In this document: one piece after another, positions 45,038-56,242 of the stretch
Layout: every line of letters begins with the position of its first letter
Numbering within the stretch: position 1 is the stretch's first letter
Assembly (NCBI GenBank): GCA_000310025.1
Contig: FN648539.1
Span: forward strand, 102,549-166,548
Origin: Ectocarpus siliculosus
Taxonomy: Eukaryota; Sar; Phaeophyceae; Ectocarpales; Ectocarpaceae
Length of the DNA stretch: 64,000 bases
Reading direction: 5' to 3'
Position numbers and translations under genes: made by a program
The notes under the pieces: model-generated
Databases searched by the model: none
Told to the model about the DNA's origin: nothing
What the model saw: only the letters and a program-made list of their open reading frames with translations

Positions 45038-46526
45038 CGCCCCCAAAGCGCTACTTCTCAGTAGTACCCGGTAAGCTTGATGACAACTGAACTTTGACTA
45101 CAAGCCAAACACACGGACAAAACGCGAAAATTAAATGATAACTCGCCATGAACGGTCAAATCGCCTAAAAAACAATATGCAAACACCCTCGTACGCAAAA
45201 GTATATGAAAACCTGACACAAATGCCAAGTCCCAAAAACATCCTATGGAACATTGACCAGCAATGAATGATATGTGTCTTGGCGGCTGCGCGCAGAATCT
45301 GCACCAAGTACTATGATGGGCCGTCCCTGTCCGGTAGTTGCGGCGCTAGGGGTATGGGGGCAATAAACGAGAATTGAAGAATCGGACACTTCCCTGTTTG
45401 CCCTCTCGAGATATTGAAGTGACGCCGGTCATGCCGCATCTACGAAGAAGGGACAGCTTCAACATGTCTTTCCATGGCACGTTTTCGCGAATGTTGTCAA
45501 CCACCCGGTGTTTACTTAACACCCCCCCCATGTGGAAAAAGTCTATAAAAGCCCGTTGAAGTGAATGTCATCACTCGATCACATGTATGTCTCGTCTGTG
45601 ACTCTTCTGTGAGTACCTTTTGACACCATTCGCGTGTCAGTGGCTTCTCTGGAAGAGAAGATTTGACCATGGACGTCGTCGACCTGTTGGCCTCAAGTTG
45701 TAACAATCACCGAGATCGAGGAGCAGACGAAGGTATGATTTCGCGCTGATAGCTCCAAAGGTGAGAGTATGAGCGTCTTCTATGAGCGTCTTTTTAGCTA
45801 TTCTAACAGATGTACCATCACGAACGCCCTTATCATATATGAAAAACGCCCACGCTACGCAAGTGCTCTCGACAATACGTAGTCGTAGGTATTTCGCCAG
45901 CCTCAAAACACCTGTGTCAGGTACGCTGCCAAAACACCAACAGCGATAAGGCAAAGTCAATTTGGCGGGAAGGATGATCCAAAAATCAGCAATGATAAAT
46001 ATGTACGGCCCGACAAAGCAGGCATGCCAGAACCAAGGAGCTTTTTTGAGATATGGCCTAGGTAAGCACTACTCCCGCCAATATGTACTGACAGTATGGT
46101 GAATCACGCCAAACCTTTTTAAGCGATTCGGCATGCGTCATCCCTGGTGTCTCTCGAGCGAATAGCCTAAAACTGAAACACATCAGCAGCAATCAGTCTG
46201 AAAGATATCATAACATCCACAAACGGCAAACAATATTCATCAAATTTACCATACTGCATCTGTTCAAGTCGTAAAACGTCGTCGAAGCGTCTCTCTACAG
46301 AGCAAATCACTCAACCACAAGGACCAGTTGGATTCGCAGGTGGTCTCAAGCAAATGCAAGCCCCGCACATCATCGTGCACGCGACCTCGCTCCAAACAAC
46401 GTAGGTATCCCTATCATCGTGCTCCGTGAACCAACGCACCTGGATACGATCAAGAACACGTAATGAACACTCGCAGACAAGGAAGGGAAAGGCAATATCC
46501 ATGCTCAACCTTGGGCAAGACAGCCA
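45038..46526 (-). mobile_element. Family C internal sequence between B copies 4 and 5
   Basis: Minus-strand protein-like pieces: 45960-45790 (VLRLAKYLRLRIVESTCVAW, FFIYDKGVRDGT), 45700-45520 (SSLPEKPLTREWCQKVLTEE) and 45520-45360 (HRVVDNIRENVPWKDMLKLS). 46108-46490 is family F, homologous to 31948-32360 in the same plus orientation, which is opposite to what the rest of the element would predict. No known domain. Frame breaks show decay. Confidence 0.5.
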
Positions 46527-47345
46527 TATGCCCTCCGTTGACCCCATAGGACGGCCTCCCCAGGGTGTGTTTGTGATGGGGAGGCTAGGCCCTCATAGAA
46601 GGGGAATAGAAGGGAAGACAAGAGAGGAGGGTAAATAATGTGCAGACGTCAACAGAGCCCCCCGGATGGGACAATAAAGGGTACCAACATATCCAATTGT
46701 TTTGGACGGTCGTGTGAACCGGTTCGAAGTAGTAGTGCGGTGATGGACACTTGTGGCGCTGGGCAGGGAAGTCTCCAGGAAATATGAGCCGTTTGTATGC
46801 ACCATACGGCCGCCCCGTTAGCATAGTCGTATACCACGGTCGATGCTGGGGGGGTGTTCAGGACGGCCGTATGCACCGGTCGAAATAGTGTGATTATGGA
46901 AACTTGTGACGAAAGACACAAGTGTCCGTAGTACACGTCCTTGTAATCGGCTATTATTGGTTCTATTCTCCGCGCGATGATGCAACAGTTCCTCTGACTG
47001 ACGGCAGCCCCCAGCCGTCAGTGACAATTGTGTCCGGAAACTGAGCACGAAACCTTTTGTGAAAGAACATGATCTGAGCGCTACTCACCGTTATCGCAAC
47101 TGTGAGTGATAACCACGCCTGACCCTGCATGTCTGACCGGATAATGGAGTGTCGGAGGAGTTGGAACCGCTGCCTACTCGCTCGTGTTGGTCACAGAACA
47201 CTTGGCATTTGTCTACAATCGAACTCGCAGAGAATAACTAATGATCTGCGCAGGTGAGAGCGGACAACCTGGTAATAACGTAGTTTATTTAGCCCTTCTC
47301 TGGAACTCAACTACCGTATCTGGGGCCCCTAGCAGAGCCCTGTCC
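46527..47345 (+). repeat. Family B terminal repeat, copy 5, split by a ~600-bp insertion
   Basis: 46527-46700 (CCCTCCGTTGACCCCATAGG ... GATGGGACAATAAAGGGTAC) is the left part, and 47297-47345 (CTCAACTACCGTATCTGGGG, CCCTAGCAGAGCCCTGTCCA) the right part. The insert at about 46700-47296 contains two related units, GGACGGTCGTGTGAACCGG and GGACGGCCGTATGCACCGG, about 150 bp apart. I do not recognise the insert. Confidence 0.6.
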
Positions 47346-48051
47346 ACACCCCCCCAAAATCATCGCTATACTTCCTAGAACCCGAACGCCCTCATCATCA
47401 TCGAAACACGCCCACGCTACGCAAGTACTCTCGAGAGTACATAGTTGTAGATATTGTGCCAGCCTAAAAAAAACCGTGTCAGGTAAGTCGCTGCTACAAC
47501 ACCAACAACGGTAAGGCATACTCGATTTGGCGTCAAGCATGATCTCAAATAAAATGAAAATCAGCAATGATGAAAATGTACCCCGATACAGCAGGAACGC
47601 CAAGATCAAGGAGCAACACTCCGAACGATGAAGTGCACTACCAACCACAGTAGGATAGTGCGCCAGATCAACGGGGTGAACCGTGCTCAAGGTATAGACG
47701 CGCAAACACCGCAAGATCACAAAAAGACCTTGGCACGGCAGCGATGACATCGCGCAGCCCCTGCCTGCAGGCGGAGAGATTTCGGGAACGCACCGCGAAA
47801 AGGTTGTTGATAATCCCGCCTATCGCCGTGACGCTCATCCCGATTGCCAGACTTGGCACCTTCCCCCCCCGGTGCAGCGCAGCACGCGCGGTCAGCGAGG
47901 CAACAGAGACGCCTCGGGAGTCCGCTCCTTGACGCGTATATCTGACGTAGTTGCCTCTGCACCTTGAACGCTCGAAAAATGTTTTAGATCAACAAACAAC
48001 TCACGGCTGCCCAGCCGACTTAAATGTTAAGAATCATGGACAAGAGAGGCA
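47346..48051 (-). mobile_element. Family C internal sequence between B copies 5 and 6
   Basis: A shorter internal segment than 45038-46526. Minus-strand pieces: VFFRLAQYLQLCTLESTCVA with DDDEGVR (47490-47370) and, at about 47860-47670, VTAIGGIINNLFAVRSRNLS followed by GLRDVIAAVPRSFCDLAVFA. The part at 47890-48040 matches 30240-30430, also just before a family B copy. Confidence 0.5.
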
Positions 48052-48264
48052 TATGTGCCCTCTGTTGACCACCAAGCGCAGGGTCCCCAGCGTGTGAGGG
48101 GGGAGGCTAGGCCCCTAGGCCCCCACAGACCCTGGTACAAGGGAAGAGGAAGGAGGAGAGTATACAATGTGCAGACATCAACAGAGGCCCCCCGGATGGG
48201 ACAACAAAGGGGTACCATCAATATCTCCAACTACCGTTTCTGGGTCCCTAGCAGAGCCCCGTCC
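48052..48264 (+). repeat. Family B terminal repeat, copy 6
   Basis: TGTGCCCTCTGTTGACCACC through CCCTAGCAGAGCCCCGTCCA, same orientation as copies 4 and 5. It is followed at 48285-48380 by internal sequence that is the reverse complement of 31810-31905. Confidence 0.7.
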
Positions 48265-48849
48265 ACTCGTAAAAAAAGGTTGAGGCATGACCATGTTCGG
48301 CCAGAGATGCTGGTAACGCCTCCAAAAACATACCCCGCAAACGCAAGCTTCATGCACAACTTGCACACAGACCGTTAACCGTACACCATCAACCAAAGCA
48401 GGGTGCCTCGCGCCCTCCAATACCAAAGCACGCCAATGAAATGCGAAGCTTCAGCAAAGGCTGCTCTTGACTCCGAGGCACAGCTATGCAGCTGTTTCCG
48501 GATACCAGCAAGTCGCATCCCCTATTGAAACGGCACGCTCATGTGCGTTGGAATTATAATGCGGCGCAACTAGAAGACAAAGCTTCTGGAGACGGGACAT
48601 CAATTGAAAGCAGCTGAGCCACACGACTACACCAGCACATCTCTGAGCTTGTGCAACAATTGCTCGGACCTCCAACCCGAAAATCGGCCTGCCGGCTCAA
48701 AATCGTCAAGAAGTATAATTAAAGCACTCCGTAAATTCAGTTGTTAGCAATAGTTTGCTTGAACAGCAGTACATCGGCAGAAAGCAATCAGATGCGACAC
48801 ACAGTCAACGGTGTCGTAGGGTCGTGAAGTAGGTTTCGTGACCTAACGA
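48265..48849 (-). mobile_element. Family C fragment and unassigned sequence
   Basis: 48285-48380 on the minus strand reads CKLCMKLAFAGYVFGGVTSI, the homologue of the piece at 31830-31900. The remaining bases to 48849 are unassigned. Confidence 0.45.
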
Positions 48850-50790
48850 TAAGCGCACGTTCTCTAGCACTCTGCAACAGCAAAATCGAGCACACAGGAT
48901 TACACCGAGGAAAAGTGCGTAGCAACACTTGAAACTCAGATAACAGAGTCACCCAAAATGTGGATATGATACTGTATTGCTTCAGATTCGGCAAGAATGT
49001 AGACTTCCCGAGAAACTAACAACAAGGGTTCGAACTCGGTTTGCATGTGGTTTCTAAAAAGATTGCTGATCCGAAAAGATCCCTTAATTTGTTCACGTGA
49101 GAATGCACTCCAACCGGCACATGCGCTCGGATGAAAAGACGGCTCAACGCACGAGATTTCACTACACGCAAATCAAACTTCACTGGGAAAATGCAGACAG
49201 TCGTTATCTGTGTGAGTTACACAGCACCACCGTACGGTGGCTATCATACGCTTATTGCGCTATATATGTCGGAATAACGTCGTAATGATCTCAGCAAGTA
49301 AGTAGGCAGCTTCACACACGATACTGAAACGGACCCCTTGCTAGCCTCAAATCTTGCATATGTACCATACTAGTAGTTTGAATCGCCACGCTCACAGGTG
49401 ACGTTGGTGGCTTGATTCGTGAGTATTTTCGTCATAATGGTCAACTCTGGACTCATTGGACTAGGGATATGGACTCGCAACAATAGCATCTCTGCTACAT
49501 AACGGTGAGGCTCTCGCTCTTTCATTGGCCTTCGTAGTCTACACGCGCTATATAACGCCCCCCTCGACCTCCATGATAGCAATGCCATGAGATACCGTAG
49601 ACGACACAAGATAACACAACCCGGTGACAACACTTTGGTCTTTATAAATAATATCGGCGGGTGTGGAATCCTGCGGGGGGGGGTGGTATCTTATGTATAC
49701 CGGGTGATATAGTGCAGCTCGCAGGGGTCCCTAAGCGGGTGTGATAAACCAGGGGGTGGGATAGCACGTCCGAACCACAGGGTGTGTTAGGGGGTGTGGT
49801 AAAAGGGGATGCGACAGCACGTCCGAACACCCACAGGGTGTGTTTGGGTGTGTGAGAATAATGGGGATAAAAGAGAGCGGGTGAGGCAACACTGCTTGTA
49901 GAGTTGAGCCACTGCTGCCGCACACTTCGAGGGTTGTGGCTGCTGCTGGTGAGGCGATGCGGTGGCTGTTTTGTTGGTGCCTGTTGCTGTGCCAGCTGCT
50001 GTTGCTGTTAGATCAGCAGCAGCAGGATGACGAGCCGTAGCAGGAGCCGCTTGCGTAGAAGAAATGTGTACTCGCGTTGAAAGAACGAGGTGCTCTGTGG
50101 CGCTTGTACTGCTGCGGTCGAACCAGTTGTGGAAGACGTGGAGCTACTTGCGGCGGCATTCTGCTCTCCCTGCACGTTCATGTGGGAGATCTCCGTGCAG
50201 GGTGCTTCCTCGTCACGAATGTCGTACAATGTATGTCTATGCGATGCGCACAGGGCAGATGCAGTATCACCCCGGTAATACAAGGAGGGGCCCCGTGAAT
50301 GTATCCGGAGTAACCTCAAGGGGTGTGTTTTCTTATGGTTACCCGGGTGATGAATTGATGGTTTGTCAGAGACGCCCAAAATTATCACACTGGGGTGTCC
50401 TATTCTATGCGGGGTGTGGTTTCTTATATGGGTGTGTTATCTTGTGTCGTCTACGGTAGTTCCTAGAGCAGTGGCCCCGGGTTACTCTCGTATTTGATCT
50501 CGATGACCGGAACAAGGCTACGCTTGCAACCGCAATGTCCAAACAAAACTCAGCGGCATATCGTCAACTGTATGATGTTCAAAGGTGCTGCATGTGCGCT
50601 GTGACATCACGCAAACACACACGTATGCTTGGCACTCAGTCAAGAAGCAAACAAGGGTATGCTTTACCCAAACAATCACCACAGCATCACCGCGATAAGC
50701 AACTTGACAACAGTCAAAACACGTTCTGCTTTGTACCCGTCTTGCAGCAAGAATTTGCATGGCAATTTTTTCAGCCTTGTTGCTTCAAAT
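48850..50790 (+). repeat. Family D repeat, copy 2 (inverse of copy 1), with an insertion
   Basis: Reverse-complement relative of 42481-43725: CTCTAGCACTCTGCAACAGC at 48865 pairs with 43680-43715; the ACTCCAACCGGCACATGCGC region at 49105 pairs with about 43240; and TGTCCAAACAAAACTCAGCG at 50535 pairs with about 42700. A TIR element (49595-50456) splits it. Protein-like pieces are the same as in copy 1 and equally broken. Confidence 0.6.
49595..50456. mobile_element. TIR element (MITE-like), copy 2, inside family D
   Basis: Inverted ends starting CCGTAGACGACACAAGATAA, flanked by TA (49593-49594 and 50457-50458). Comparison with the uninterrupted family D copy (CCATGAAAGAATTATCAGAG near 42790) confirms the insertion point. 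It has the same interior motifs as the 603-bp copy (CCCGGTGAT, GGTGTGTTAT, GGGGTGTG) plus extra sequence. The TIRs differ from copy 1 at three positions, with the same change at both ends of each copy. Confidence 0.85.
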
Positions 50791-50819
50791 GAGCCACAAC
50801 CTTCTTGAAAACCACCTAG

Positions 50820-53229
50820 CCGGCCCAGCTCGGATTTGACAAACTGTGACACTGCGGCGCGGCATCCCATACCTTTGACAGCTCTTTCCAGGTCTTCTCT
50901 TCTTTGTCGAACCGACCGACTACACTTCAACATCAAACCGACGGCCTCCAACATATCCACCATCACTACCGTCTCGAACTCCCCCTGCGTGAAAGCATGC
51001 CAAAAAACCTCCTTTAACTCGGCCAAACTCTCCAGAGCGGCATCAGCATAGAACCTCAATCGTGCTACGTGGACATCCTGGACCCCCGACATGTTGTGCT
51101 GGACTTCCTCGGGAGCGACACGCTCTACGGCCCGGATGAGAAGTACCGGTGTCGATTTGCGCGGGCGGACGCGAGCCACCGAAACGTTGACCCCCAACCC
51201 AGAGTACGGCAGGCTAGACTCCCATCACTCGAAGGCCCTCGGTGTTTACTCCGGCTCGTGGCATCTTGCCGAGAACTTCCTTGGTGCAGGTGACCACGAA
51301 CCCGACAACAAGTTGCACCTTAGTCGCAGAGCCTTCTCATCCAGGATGTCGATCTTCCATTCAGCACCTGTGAGTGATGCTAAAGTTAGAAACACCGTGC
51401 GTGGCGCGCTACCACACATGAAGTCGAATATATAGCGTGCAGCCGTATCATTCGTGGAAAGCGGTGTTGTGGCACCACGTCCACTGCACAGCTGGCACCA
51501 GGTCAACCCAGCCCCGATACTACCCCTCTCTTCCTGAAGCATGGGCGATAGGTGGGTTTCATCGAGAACCCCTTCAAGTTGGGCACACGACGCATGTTCT
51601 CTCCGCTTCCAGGGGGGGGATTGAGCAAGATTATCTATCACTTGAGCCATTCCGATTTTCAAAATTGGTGCAAGATGCCAGGCGAGGATAGGTGCGCGAT
51701 CGGTCGCGTCGTGCAAAACCTTCGGCGGCATTTCCTTCGGCGTATTTTAGTAATGCCTCTGACGGATGCAACTGGACCAAGGACGATGGAATCTCGATCA
51801 GGACTGCTACGTTCAACAAACGTTGGGGCGTGCATCTCCGCGCCGGCACCTTCCGAGGATAACACGAGATTTCTAGCACATATGTACCGTCAAGCTTTGG
51901 GGACAGGCATCCTGTTGAAGTGCCCTGTGCATACCTATTTTCTCGAGTGACTTTCTGGTCTGAGGCCGCGCCTGGTGGCTCAGCTGAGGACATATGGGTC
52001 TCGGTGCTGTTGCTGCTTCTGTTGCCGTTGTGCTGCTTCTGCTGCAGCTTGCGTGCACGGGAGTCCCCGGCGCTGCGAAATGTCCCCCCTACCCAGCGTG
52101 CTGGGTAGAGGCTTTGGCGGGAAACCGCCGAAAAAGACAGTTCTGCGGGACGTGGCCTGGCGTTTCGCACCAGAAACACGTAACATGCTTGCCAGACGAA
52201 GACGCACCTATACCGCCAGCTCCAGCAGTCGCTTTCACTTTCGCCTATGTCTGTTGCTGAGACTGTTTTCTACGAGCCTGAACGCCGCCACCACGCGATT
52301 GCCCACGTTACCTGTCGGCCAACTCAGCCGTGCGCCACTCGAGCGCAACATCCCGATCGATCTCAAAGACTATCTCGGGGTTATTCTTCCAGCTACCTTG
52401 CATGCCAAGGTTGCTTTTTTCCACCTTGATCTTCAACTCGGGCCGAGATAGACCCTCATCAACTGCTTTGCAAAGGACAGCGGTCGGACTGTTCTTCAAC
52501 GCACCAGCGGAGTCGTGAAAAACACGCTCAGCACTCGAGTTTCGAAGTACTGCTCGAGGCGTCTTTGAACAGGGTCTATCCGATCTACAGCAGTCGTCTG
52601 TCTCACTCCTCATGGGCACTATATGACAAACCGTGGTGGCTGCAATCGAGGGTCAATTTTATCGTCCGTCCAGCATTCAGCATGGTTGGCCAGACCCTCG
52701 CGCAGATCATCTTCATCAAGCTCGGGTTCATCAAAGTAGGTGCGCGACAAGCATTTGCGGATAGACTGGCGAAGCAGTTGAGACACATTGAAAAGGGGGC
52801 GTTTGATAGATTTCCCACTGTTGCAGAGACCCATGCTTCGCTTGTACGGGCAGTTTTGCGTATACAAAGGTAAGAACGAAGCTCTCGAGAACGTATGTCC
52901 ATACTCGGGCGGTTTGAAACCATTGCCCAAGATCAAATCGGTAAGCCCACCCGGATCTCACGAATCTCTCCCGCAGAACCTTGCTGGCCGCCAAGCAACC
53001 CCTTGCCAGCGTGAAACGTCTGTGCGCCATCGCGGCGTACGATGCCCAGCCAGATCAAATAGCAGCTCCGCGGGAGATTACGAGAGAAGCTTTCCTGCTG
53101 AACTTGCACTCAGCGAAGCGGGAAAAGAGCGGAGGGATTGCTTGTACTGCTGTCGTCACGAGAAATTGTTTTTGACCCTGACTGACCGTGGTCGATCCTG
53201 ACTGGCCCTGGTCGGTCAGCCTGAGTTAT
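50820..53229 (-). mobile_element. Ty3/gypsy retrotransposon body 2, internally deleted
   Basis: Minus strand, homologous to body 1 (the 5' parts at 51.95-53.2 kb and 37.9-39.2 kb align throughout). Gag starts near 53030. The zinc knuckle CFWCETPGHVPQNC is intact (CX2CX4HX4C) at 52137-52178. A protease-like IGAGLTWCQLC lies near 51495. Integrase C-terminal region: QDVHVARLRFYADAALESLA and FWHAFTQGEFE at about 50950-51100. RT, RNase H and the integrase core are absent, so a deletion joined protease to the integrase end. Stops and frameshifts are present. Confidence 0.8.
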
Positions 53230-53475
53230 TGATAATCGTAGACACGTCTGAAATCAGGCAGGGCCTAGGACCAGAATCCTCCCCCCATCGCCTCGGGGGG
53301 CTGGTCGACTCACCACCTTGGTGATACTAGAGTGTATTATTTCGCAAGAGTTTCTCTCATTCTTTCCATCTATCTCTCTTTTCCACGCCAACATACTAAC
53401 CAGACAGACAGGAACCCAAACAGGAAACACCATATGTTAGACATTTAGATATCCAAAGGGCGGCTTCCGACCGTC
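53230..53475 (-). repeat. Family A LTR, copy 4
   Basis: TGATAATCGTAGACACG at the internal side of gypsy body 2, running to GATATCCAAAGGGCGGC; the last few bases of the other end (CTACCCA) are lost. It is preceded by the internal edge CCCTGGTCGGTCAGCCTGAG. Confidence 0.75.
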
Positions 53476-53569
53476 TTCTCATTTCGCCAATCGGACTGGG
53501 AACCTAAACCGCCCAATATTTCTTCCAAACAAAATGCGGGTGCGGGAGACGGGAATGAGTTTGAAAATA

Positions 53570-53668
53570 TGTCAACAGAGTCCCCCCGGATGCGACAACG
53601 AGGGGGTACCATCAACATCTCCGATTTCCATATCTGAGCCCCCAACAGAGCCCTCTCCACATATTGCG
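53570..53668 (+). repeat. Family B terminal repeat, copy 7 (right half only)
   Basis: TGTCAACAGAGTCCCCCCGG through CAACAGAGCCCTCTCCACA, the second half of the family B consensus. Its first half is missing at the junction with gypsy-side sequence. Confidence 0.6.
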
Positions 53669-53989
53669 AAGCCTCATTAGAGGGTCATTCCCGGAAGCTT
53701 TTGAGGGCCCCACCTAGCCGTGAACGGTTTCAATTCTTGGTGTCTCACTTCCCGGAAAGCCCTCTCACAAATTACCTCCGAATAGTATTTACATCATCAG
53801 CACTACTGTACCACAGAAAAGGGTTATTTTCTTTCCCTTACTCTTCTTGAATTCCTTCTTTGGGAGCATTGTAGGGGGAACTCACACCCCAGTGGGGACG
53901 TACGCATGTGCATGCAAGTCAGCGGCAACTTCTATTGCCCTTTTTTTTCCGACGCAGTTGCTTGTTCGCGCCCACGTGCTCCCCTTCAT
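53669..53989. other. Unassigned sequence
   Basis: No recognised feature. Confidence 0.3.
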
Positions 53990-54152
53990 GACCCTTTCTA
54001 CCGGCCAATACAGCATGTGTGACAGAACCTATATAGCCCCGGTGATAAGATATGGTGTTTCTCGAGAATCTATTTTCCTCAGGGGAAAACAAAAGATACC
54101 AGCAGTGGGAATTGACGAGTGGAATCGTTTGCCGCATTCTATATTTGAATAA
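53990..54152 (+). mobile_element. Possible LINE 3' end fragment
   Basis: A short ORF ends KIPAVGIDEWNRLPHSIFE and stop at 54150. The W-N-x-L-P pattern just before the end is typical of the C-terminus of many non-LTR reverse transcriptase proteins. It is short, so the call is tentative. Confidence 0.35.
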
Positions 54153-54298
54153 CTACGGTTGGATCTTCCACAAATCGACAGAAACGAACTTCTACATACA
54201 GTATATTTGGTATATCTCGCTTAAATTTTAGAACTTGCTCTCAGTGGCAAACACGAAGAGCTGTCCAAATCTGCTGATATTTTGTACAAGCCTAACCC

Positions 54299-54301
<3 letters not shown>

Positions 54302-54366
<65 letters not shown>

Positions 54367-54425
54367 TAGGAACCCGCGAGAATTACACTCTGTTTACCAT
54401 CAAGGAGATGAATCGACCTCACATA
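54302..54425 (+). repeat. (GA)n microsatellite within a reversed family A fragment
   Basis: A GA run at 54302-54366 is followed by GATAGGAACCC...ACTCTGTTTACCATCAAGGA and GAATCGACC, the reverse complement of the middle of the family A LTR, where other copies carry a CT-rich tract. The microsatellite has expanded from that tract. Confidence 0.7.
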
Positions 54426-54617
54426 CACACGCATGGGGGCTCACACTCTGCCCAAAACCGGATCAAACGGACGAAATGGGGGTGTACTCAGAGTTGTGCA
54501 TGCCGTAGTCGTTAGACCGTTGACCTCGCACCTCAGCAAAGCCGGGACGGAGCACGCCGGGTTCTCACCGGACCAGGCTCTCACATCACCAAACGCGAAG
54601 CCCCGTGAGGTATTCGG

Positions 54618-54882
54618 CGAGTCGCATGAAGGGTGCGCTGCATCCTGCTAAGGGTGTTCGGCATCTTGTGCTTACTGCCTTGCGCACGGATGACAGCTTC
54701 ATATGACTTGAGTTATGTTCTGGTGCTTTCACTGCCAGAGACAGTTATAATATAAGCACTGTGTGCCTAGAGGATGCTTGACCAAATTAACACAACGTGG
54801 TGTGATCATCCCCTTTGCGCGGAGTGAGGGTTCTCGACCCCACAAGGTAATCTACTCAACCACCGTTATGGTTACCCCCCCC
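54618..54882. repeat. Family E repeat, copy 2
   Basis: Matches 27430-27692 in the same orientation (GAGTCGCATGAAGGGTGCGC, CATATGACTT, CCAGAGACAGTT, AACACAACGTGGTG, GGTTCTCGACCC). Small indels separate the copies, such as an extra ATAAT. Non-coding. Confidence 0.7.
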
Positions 54883-55763
54883 CGAAAAACAAGAGGCGGG
54901 GAAGGGTCCTGTATATCGAATATGGTATCGTTTCGAAAGCAAGTAGTCCCAAGCTCGAACTATTCTTTCTTTATTGCCTGATACCGAGACACACCTTGTT
55001 CGCCAACGAAGGAAAAAAACAACACGCGTTCCGTTTCAGAACAGAACGGAGAGTCACGTTGACCGGCTCTTTCACTGTGTCGAGCAGCTTGTCACTTCAC
55101 CGGTCCTGAGATGAGTTTCTCACGTGATGTTTTGGTGTGACGCGCTTTTCCCGAAATTCGTGTTGATTAGTTGATGTGTTTTGATCGATTGTCGCAGTTT
55201 TCCCCGACGCACCCTCACGTGAACTACAGTATGTCCCAAAAACAATCATAAGCGAAACTAGAACCGAACGACAATCAGCCTGACGGGCTACGCCAACGAC
55301 ACCTCCGAGAGAACAGGCGTGAAGAGGATTTGCAACCGAACGTACGTGTGGGGACGTCGAGAAGAAGAGTCAGCCATGGTCGTCATACGTATCCATATCT
55401 TGCGCATAGTTGCCATATATCTCACAATTGCACAATATAGGCCACGACTTGACGACTCAAAATCGAATTAATTCAGCTTCTCCGTGCCCCCTATATTGCC
55501 TAGTAGAATGTGGTAGAGAGAGCGAGACAGACAGACAAACAGACAGACAGACATTACCCGGGTATATCCATGGAAACATAAAAATAATATGTTCGAATCC
55601 TGTGTGTTACTGATGAATTCCATCGAGCGATATCTGTCCCGAGAGAGAGAAATAGACCGACCGCGCATGCAAATTACACCTTGTGTATAAAGCGCTCTCA
55701 AAAATTCCCGGATACTTGAACCGTGCTCCAATCGTACAAAAACACTTGGAAATACCATAGCAC
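54883..55763. other. Unassigned, with an ACAG microsatellite
   Basis: No gene recognised. An (ACAG)n-type run lies at about 55525-55553. Confidence 0.35.
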
Positions 55764-55850
55764 GACTCTGTACGATACGTGCACGATTGCTGATTGGTCA
55801 GCAATCGTGCAAAAAACGTGACTGATTCACTGTACGATTTCTGATTGGCG
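55764..55850. repeat. Perfect 14-bp-stem hairpin with repeated TACGAT / ATTGG motifs
   Basis: 55780-55793 and 55798-55811 are exact reverse complements (TGCACGATTGCTGA and TCAGCAATCGTGCA) around a TTGG loop. TGTACGAT precedes the hairpin (about 55769) and recurs with TTCTGATTGG at about 55830-55845. ATTGG is an inverted CCAAT box. The site lies about 400 bp upstream of the OTU-type region and could be a regulatory site or a small insertion. Confidence 0.5.
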
Positions 55851-56242
55851 GCTACACTACAGTCCCGTGAGCATCTCATCGCACGGGCGTGGTTCGGGTT
55901 CTAAAAATATTGTTTCGGTTCGGGACGTGATAGGCATAGGGCATCACATGCCCGCTTCGCCATCTTTTTGAAAAGAACCTTTGTCGTAGTCGGGTAGATC
56001 CCTTTCTGTTGGAGCTGTGAAAATGACCATTCACAGGGTGAAAATTGCTGAATAGGTAGTAAGTACAAGCAACCTCCTTATCTCACCCATTCTATCTCAC
56101 CGCCGGCTGAAGTTAGAACCCCGTCATGTTTCCTTGTTTAATTGTTTCACATTTTTTGCATTTTTGCCTTTCTCTCGCAATTCCCTCCTTTCCCTTTGCT
56201 TCCGTATTTTACGACAGATGGCCATCCTTCTTGGCGCTATGT
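55851..56242. other. Flank of the 66-bp repeat array
   Basis: No gene recognised. The stretch from 56126 is T/C-rich (TTTGCATTTTTGCCTTTCTC), like a long polypyrimidine tract before an acceptor or a promoter region. Confidence 0.3.

Noticed and set aside
55608-55670. Hammerhead-ribozyme-like core (CTGATGA ... GAGAAA)
   Set aside because: The bases after CTGATGA cannot form stem II, and GAAA is not placed after a closed stem.
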